From contig JADJWQ010000006.1 of NCBI GenBank assembly GCA_016716265.1, forward strand, positions 1,949,501 through 2,013,500: a stretch of 64,000 bases of DNA, given 5' to 3'. A program made the position numbers and the translations under genes. Below, one piece after another: positions 59,078 to 64,000 of the stretch. Origin of the DNA: Planctomycetota bacterium. Lineage in GTDB: Bacteria > Planctomycetota > UBA1135 > UBA2386. The notes under the pieces are model-generated. The model was not told where the DNA came from. It saw nothing but the letters and a program-made list of their open reading frames with translations, and did no database searches. How positions within the stretch are numbered: position 1 is the first letter of the stretch; each line of letters opens with the position of its first letter.

Positions 59078-60604
59078 ATGCGACGTTCCCTACTCGTTCT
59101 CTCCCTGCTCGGGCTCGTGCCCTGCTCGCAGGCGCTCGCCCAAGACCCCGACGGCAAGGCCTCCACGACCGGAGACCTGACGGCGCCGCCCGCCAACCAG
59201 GGCGGTGCGGGCGGCCCCACGATGACGTCGGATCTCAACATGACGCTGGTGCGTCAGTGGCACCGCGCGGCGGGGGTCGAGTACAACGACATCTGGGGCT
59301 GGACGGCGCCGAACGGCCGCGAGTTCGCCTACGTGGGTGAGCGGGCCGGCCTCTGGTTCGTCGAGACCACCGACCCGCAGAACATCCGGCAGGTCGGGTG
59401 GTGGAGCGCGCCCTACAGCATCTGGCGCGACTTCGCGAACCTCGGCCCCTACGTCTACTCGGTCAGCGAGCACCACCGCGGCATCCGGATCATCGACATG
59501 TCGAACCCGGACGTGCCGGTCGATCTCGGCTACGTCGAGACCAGCGCGATCGCGAACACGCACAACATCACGGCCGACCCGGCGACCGGGTACCTGTACC
59601 TGAGCGGCACGAACCAGGGCCTGATGATCTACGACGCGAGCCAGAACCCGACGGCACCGCAGCTCGTCGGCACCTGGTACCCGGGCCGCACCTACACGCA
59701 CGACTGCTGCGTGCTGCGCGGCCGCGCCTACCTGTCGAACGGCAGCAGCTACGTGGCGCGGATCATGGACGCGTCGAACCCCGGCAACCTGGTCGAGATC
59801 GGCCGCTGCGACACGCCGGGCGGCTACGACCACAACGTGTGGGTCAGCGACGACGATCAGCTGCTGTGCGTGACGGACGAGATTGCGCGCGGCTCGGTGA
59901 CGCCGCACATGACGGTGTGGGACATCTCGAATCCCCGCGCGCCGGCGCGCCGCGGTGACTACGACCTCGGCTCCCGCTCGATCGTGCACAACGTGTTCAT
60001 CCTCGGCCGCACCGCCTACATGTCGCACTACATCGACGGCGTGCACGTCGTGGACATCACGAACCCGGCGCAGCCGACGCGCGTCGCGAGCTACGACACG
60101 TCGACGGTGTCGTCGGGCTACAACGGCTGCTGGGGCGTGCACCCGTTCGCCGAGAACGGCCTCGTCTACGCGAGCGACATGCAGAACGGCCTGTTCGTGT
60201 GGCAGATCGACTGCGGCCACATGAACCGCTTCGGCAACGGGACCCCGGGTGCCGGCGGCGCCGTACCGCACGCGAAGTTCGCCGACGCCACCCCGCGGGT
60301 CGGTGCGAGCGGCCTGCGGCTCCTCGTCGACGGCCTCGCGCCGAACGCGCGCGGCCTGCTCGTGCTGAGCACCGCGGAGGCCAGCGGCACCGTGCTGGGC
60401 TTCGATCTGCACGTCGACCTGTCGTTCGCGATGACGCTCGATTTCACGGCCGATCCGACCGGCGCTGCGTCGATCGCCCTGCCGGTCCCGAACCACCCCG
60501 GCCTCGCGAACGGTCGCATCTACATGCAGATCGTCGCCGCCGACGCGGGCGCGCCGGCCGGCTGGTCCGCGAGCCGCGGCATGTGGGTGGGCATCTGCCC
60601 GTGA
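59078..60604 (+). CDS. Secreted choice-of-anchor-B-type (LVIVD repeat) protein with lectin-like C-terminal module
   Basis: A 508-residue protein. The signal peptide is about 1-22 (ending ALAQ). Residues about 55-385 are a beta-propeller of LVIVD-like repeats, each carrying a pattern such as YSVSEHHRGIRIIDMSNPDVPVDLGY, LYLSGTNQGLMIYDASQNPTAPQLVG or AYMSHYIDGVHVVDITNPAQPTRVASYD, as in choice-of-anchor B proteins. Residues about 385-508 form a separate beta module (FGNGTPGAGGAVPH … LPVPNHPGLANGRIYMQIV) also found alone at 33467-33919. It is probably exported and surface-attached. It is divergent from the sigma operon. Confidence 0.82.
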   Translation: MRRSLLVLSLLGLVPCSQALAQDPDGKASTTGDLTAPPANQGGAGGPTMTSDLNMTLVRQWHRAAGVEYNDIWGWTAPNGREFAYVGERAGLWFVETTDPQNIRQVGWWSAPYSIWRDFANLGPYVYSVSEHHRGIRIIDMSNPDVPVDLGYVETSAIANTHNITADPATGYLYLSGTNQGLMIYDASQNPTAPQLVGTWYPGRTYTHDCCVLRGRAYLSNGSSYVARIMDASNPGNLVEIGRCDTPGGYDHNVWVSDDDQLLCVTDEIARGSVTPHMTVWDISNPRAPARRGDYDLGSRSIVHNVFILGRTAYMSHYIDGVHVVDITNPAQPTRVASYDTSTVSSGYNGCWGVHPFAENGLVYASDMQNGLFVWQIDCGHMNRFGNGTPGAGGAVPHAKFADATPRVGASGLRLLVDGLAPNARGLLVLSTAEASGTVLGFDLHVDLSFAMTLDFTADPTGAASIALPVPNHPGLANGRIYMQIVAADAGAPAGWSASRGMWVGICP

Positions 60605-60620
60605 GGCCGCGCGCAGCCGG

Positions 60621-62735
60621 ATGACAGCGTGGCTCGTGCGGTGGTCCGCGGTCCTTCGCACCGCGCTCGCGGCGTTCGCAGGGTCCGTGCCCGGTAGCGC
60701 GCACGCGCAGACACCGGTCGAAGCCGAAGCCCCCCGAGCGAGCACCGCGAGCTTCGCTCCGGCGCCGTTCGTCGTGCGGCCACACCTGCACGGGCCGACG
60801 CGACGGGGCATCCTCGCAGCGCGCCGCGCGACCGTGCTTCACTTCGGCGCGTCGTGCGCGAGCGACGAGGCACGGGCGCTGTTCGATCAGGGGCTCACGC
60901 AGCTGCACGCATTCGAGCACGCCGAGGCGGAGCGTTCGTTCCGGCAGGTCGTGGCACTCGAGCCGAGCTGCGCGATCGCCTGGTGGGGTGCAGCGCTCGC
61001 CAACCCCGCCGATCCGCAGCGCGCACGCTACTTCGTCGAGGCGGCGGTCGCGTGGCGCGATCGGGCGAGCGCGCGCGAGCGCTCGCTGATCGACGCGCTC
61101 GCGGCCTGCCTCGAGGTGACCCCCGAGTCGGCCATCGCCGCCGTGCAGGACCCGACGCGCAACCTGTATGCGCTGCCCGCATTGCAGTTCGTCGGCCCGG
61201 AGTCGGAGCGGCACACCGGTCTGCGCGCGGAGCTCGAGAGGCTGCTCACGGAGCGGCCGGACGACCTGGAGATTGCCGCGCTGTTCGCGCACCAAGGCGT
61301 GCTCGACGCGCATGCCGGCCGGCTCGGCGCCGACCGCGACGCGACGCTCGGGCGGGTGCGCTCGGCACTCGACCACGTCCTCGCGAAGAACGCGCGCCAT
61401 CCGGCGCTCGCGCTGCGGCTGCATCTCGACGTGCTCGGCGATCGGGCCGGTGCGCTGCGCGCCGCCGGCCTCGCCGGTCTCCAGGCCGGCGATCTGGTCG
61501 CGCCCTGGTGCCTGAGCGGCCGGCTGCTGACCGGCCTGCACCGCCCCGAGGACGCGCTGTGGCACTACGACGCCGCGCGACGGACGGCGCATGCGCGGAT
61601 GCTGCGCGAGCGCGCGATGCCGTTCGACGTCGAGGGCTACGGCGACGCCGCGGTCGGCTACGCCGAGTGCCTCGCGCGGCTCGGCCGCGTGCGCGAGGCG
61701 CTCGCCTGGCTCGAGCACGTCGTCGCCGACCAGCCGCGCCACCCGGCCCGCAACGACCTCGCCGATCCCGGCTCGCTGGTCGCGCGGGCGGCGGCGCGCT
61801 TCGCCGCGCTGTGCATCGAATACCGGCTGCGCGACGAGCTCGCCGCGTGGCGGAGCGCGGGCCGACCCGGCACGGCCGCGGACGATACGGCGGCCGCGGT
61901 GGCAGGCGATGCCCACCTCGCGGCGCTCGCCGCCGCCGACGCGCTGCTCGCGGCCGGCCGCGCCCGCGACGCCGCCGCGAACCTCGCTGCCGAGGACCGC
62001 GCGCGGCCCGACCGCGTCGCGACGCTGGTCCGGCTCGCCGAGGCCTGCGCGCGCGACGATCGGACCGGGTCCGGGGCCGAGGTGCTCGGGAGGCTGCGCC
62101 GACTCGCCGGCCACGCCGACCTCGACCACCCGTTCTTCGCGCCGGTCGCGGAGCTCGCAGCCGCGGCCGGGCTGCCGGCCGACTGGCGCCTGCCGCGCGA
62201 CGAGCTGCTCGACTGGCCGCGCGACATCGGCCCGCGCCCCCAGCCCGAGCCGCTCGGCCCCGACCGCTGGACACCGCCGACGCCCTACGAGTTCACGCTG
62301 CCGACCGCCGACGGCACGCGCTACGCATTGCGCGAGCACCGTGGCGAGCCGCTGCTCGTCGTGATGTACCTCGGCTTCGGTTGACTGCTCTGCGTCGAGC
62401 AGCTCCAGGAGCTGCAACCGATGGTCGTGGACTATCGGACCGCAGGAATCGGGATCCTCGCGATCGGCACCGACACCGCCGCGGGCGCGCGCAGGTCGCT
62501 CGACGACCTGCCTCCCACGGAGCGTTTCACGTTTCCCATGCTGAGCGACCGCAAGCTCCGTGCGTTCCGCGAATGGCGGGCGTTCGACGACTTCGAGCGC
62601 CTTCCGCTTCACGGTGTCTACCTGCTCGACGCCGACGGGCGGATCCGTTGGCAGGACACCGGCTGGTGGCCGTTCGACGCCCCCGCGTGGCTCCTCGCCG
62701 AGTCGCGCCGCCTGCTGGCCCGCACCCCACGATGA
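60621..62735 (+). CDS. Selenoprotein: helical (TPR-like) protein with C-terminal redoxin domain, UGA read as selenocysteine at codon 588
   Basis: A 704-residue protein when the in-frame TGA at 62382-62384 is read as Sec588. It has a signal peptide (ending AHAQ, about residue 30) and a helical body with TPR-like pairs (ALFDQGLTQLHAFEHAEAERSFRQVVAL). The thioredoxin-fold redoxin domain (about 560-704) includes YEFTLPTADGTRY, LLVVMYLGFG-U-LLC-VEQLQELQP, GIGILAIGTD, FPMLSDRKL and LPLHGVYLLDADGRIRW. The TGA replaces the first Cys of a CxxC motif, with Cys591 kept. Sequence before and after the TGA is one continuous fold in one frame. A 7-bp hairpin begins 15 nt downstream. The alternative is a recent nonsense mutation. 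The stop overlaps the next ATG. Confidence 0.8.
62382..62415 (+). promoter_or_regulatory. Candidate bacterial SECIS element after the in-frame UGA
   Basis: After TGA (62382-62384) the sequence can form GCAGCTC / GAGCTGC (62399-62405 with 62409-62415), a perfect 7-bp stem with the loop CAG. The loop starts 22 nt after the TGA, within the 16-37 nt described for bacterial SECIS elements. An alternative stem CTGCTC / GAGCAG lies directly next to the TGA. Confidence 0.55.
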
Positions 62736-64000
62736 CGCCCACCCCGGCCCGCTCCCCGTCCGTGTGCCGCGCCATCGCGCGTGCGCTGCCCGCGGTGCTC
62801 GCCGCCGTGCCGCTCGGCGCCCAGTCCGCCGCGGCGATCGTGGCATTCACGCAGCCGCCGCTCGCCGCGGACCACTCGCCGGACCCGCGCGTGTTCGAGA
62901 CCGTGCTGACCGCGACCGAGGTCGACATCGAGTTCGTGCCCGGCGTGCGCACGCGCGCGATGGCGTTCAACGGTACGATCCCGGGCCCGACGATCGACGC
63001 GCAGGTCGGCGACACGCTGATCGTGCATTTCGTCAACATGCTGCCGGAGGCGACCACGCTGCACTGGCACGGGGTCGCGACCCCCGCGACCATGGACGGC
63101 AGCCAGCTGTCGCAGGTGCCGGTCCCGCGCTCCGGCTACCACCGCTACGAGTTCACGCTCAACAGCGCCGGCACGTTCTGGTACCACCCGCACCTCAACA
63201 CCAACGAGCAGGTCGAACGCGGCCTGTACGGTGCGCTGATCGTCAGGGATCCCCGGCACGACGCGGCGCTCGGCATCGAACGCGCGGACGAGCGCGTATT
63301 GTTCCTCGACGACGTCAAGCTCGACGACACGCTCGACGGCCGGGGTCGCATCGCCCCATTTGCGACCGATCTCGGCGCGCCGTTCGAGCCCTGGCAGCGC
63401 GCCGAGGACCTCGCCAATTCGCGCATCGGCAACCACGTGCTGCTGAACGGCCGCGAGGTCTCGCTCGCGAGCGTCCCGGCGCTCGACGTCGTCGCCGGAA
63501 GACCGTACCGGCTGCGGCTCGTCAATGCGTCGAACGGGCGCATCTTCCGCCTCGACCTCGGCGACGGGGATGCGCGGCTGTACGCGATCGGCAGCGACCA
63601 GGGGCTGTGGAACGCCGCCGAGCCCGTGGTGCAGATCGACAAGGTGCGCAACGTGCTGGGTCACCACAACGAGCTCATCTCGAACCCCGACGTGCGCAAG
63701 GGTGTCACGCTGACACCCGGCGACCGACTGGAGCTCGTGCTCGTCGCCGACGGCGCGGCCGGCAGCTCCGTCATCCTGCGCTCGCACGACTTCATCAAGG
63801 GCAAGCACACCGCCTACCGCGACCCCGAGGGCAACCTGCTGTTCGGCCACGACCACTTCGACGGCGCCGAACCCGAGGTGCCGATGGTCGCCGTGACGAT
63901 CACCGCAGCGACTCCCACCCCGGCCGCGGCGCCGGCGGCGGCGCGCTACGAGCCGCCCGCCGTGCTGCGCGCGGATCCGGTCGCCCCGCTGGTTCCCGAT
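62732..64000 (+). CDS. Multicopper oxidase, 3' end outside the window
   Basis: The first 423 residues of an exported multicopper oxidase. It has a signal peptide (about 1-30), then cupredoxin domain 1 with TIPGPTIDAQVGDTLIVHFVN, the copper motifs HWHG (His111, His113) and WYHPH (His152, His154), and the start of domain 2 (VAGRPYRLRLVNASNGRIFRL, SDQGLWNAAEPV). The C-terminal type 1 copper site and remaining ligands lie past base 64000. Family members oxidise Cu(I), phenols or metals outside the cytoplasm. The ATG overlaps the stop of the selenoprotein gene (ATGA), so the two are translationally coupled and may work together in periplasmic redox or copper handling. Confidence 0.9.
   Translation, partial: MTPTPARSPSVCRAIARALPAVLAAVPLGAQSAAAIVAFTQPPLAADHSPDPRVFETVLTATEVDIEFVPGVRTRAMAFNGTIPGPTIDAQVGDTLIVHFVNMLPEATTLHWHGVATPATMDGSQLSQVPVPRSGYHRYEFTLNSAGTFWYHPHLNTNEQVERGLYGALIVRDPRHDAALGIERADERVLFLDDVKLDDTLDGRGRIAPFATDLGAPFEPWQRAEDLANSRIGNHVLLNGREVSLASVPALDVVAGRPYRLRLVNASNGRIFRLDLGDGDARLYAIGSDQGLWNAAEPVVQIDKVRNVLGHHNELISNPDVRKGVTLTPGDRLELVLVADGAAGSSVILRSHDFIKGKHTAYRDPEGNLLFGHDHFDGAEPEVPMVAVTITAATPTPAAAPAAARYEPPAVLRADPVAPLVPD

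Noticed and set aside
60621..62384. A 587-residue protein ending at the TGA, with the redoxin tail as a separate or dead gene
   Set aside because: The TGA falls in the redox motif, frame and fold continue without loss, and the final stop couples to the next gene. A random nonsense mutation would rarely hit exactly the first Cys of CxxC.

Overview
The window is a compact, very GC-rich (roughly 70%) bacterial chromosome segment carrying about 45 protein genes on both strands. I see no rRNA, tRNA, CRISPR array or phage genes. The best guess is a Planctomycetota genome. The reasons are a large CRTAC1-type FG-GAP protein, a CAP–toroid–HEAT giant, a run of SGNH-hydrolase-like membrane proteins, an ECF-type sigma factor followed by a zinc-finger/TPR gene, and several secreted proteins sharing a small lectin-like C-terminal module. 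This assignment is an inference from gene content, not a phylogeny.

Layout. Bases 1-790 hold no convincing gene. Then come a SAM methyltransferase, SGNH paralogue 1, a secreted protein, a CocE-type hydrolase and a cupin–DUF2911 protein (0.8-7.4 kb). A 143-bp element with 20-bp terminal inverted repeats follows, then a lipoprotein-type methyltransferase, SGNH paralogues 2 and 3, an XRE regulator and two lipoproteins (7.4-14.7 kb). A REP-associated (RAYT) transposase with 37-bp perfect inverted repeats lies between two convergent genes and supplies both of their stop codons (14.66-15.79 kb). Next are an SDR, elbB, a ChaN-like lipoprotein ending in a 16-bp minisatellite, arfB, a degenerate SGNH membrane protein, nagA, a phosphatase/cytochrome fusion, an NHLRC2-like protein, RNase Z and a coupled methyltransferase-like gene (15.8-26.5 kb). 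The 26.5-37.7 kb stretch encodes large exported proteins. The 38-47 kb stretch is mainly metabolic (DUF2203, Dabb, malate dehydrogenase, TauE/SafE, SDR, SLC13 transporter, gmhA, glnA with an operator-like upstream region). The 47-56 kb stretch has a PLP alanine-racemase-fold enzyme, a DHH phosphoesterase, a class V aminotransferase, an HD-GYP protein with a partner sharing its N-terminal domain, FliK-like and FlhB-C-like genes, and a GDPD. The 56.2-58.9 kb stretch is a three-gene sigma/zinc-finger-TPR/secreted-protein operon with one-base stop/start overlaps.

The most striking result is at 60.6-64 kb. A TPR-like plus redoxin gene is interrupted by an in-frame TGA exactly where the first cysteine of the CxxC redox motif belongs (U-L-L-C). 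The same reading frame continues for 116 codons after the TGA, and a perfect 7-bp hairpin starts 15 nt after it. This has the form of a bacterial selenoprotein and is annotated here as one gene, 60621-62735. Its final stop overlaps the ATG of a multicopper oxidase that runs off the end of the window.

Two other themes recur. First, short tandem or inverted repeats begin exactly at stop codons (7448, 14661/15791, 18226, 48389). Second, unusual fusions appear, such as an HCxxGxxR phosphatase with a CxxCH haem motif and a lipobox in front of a HemK-like methyltransferase.
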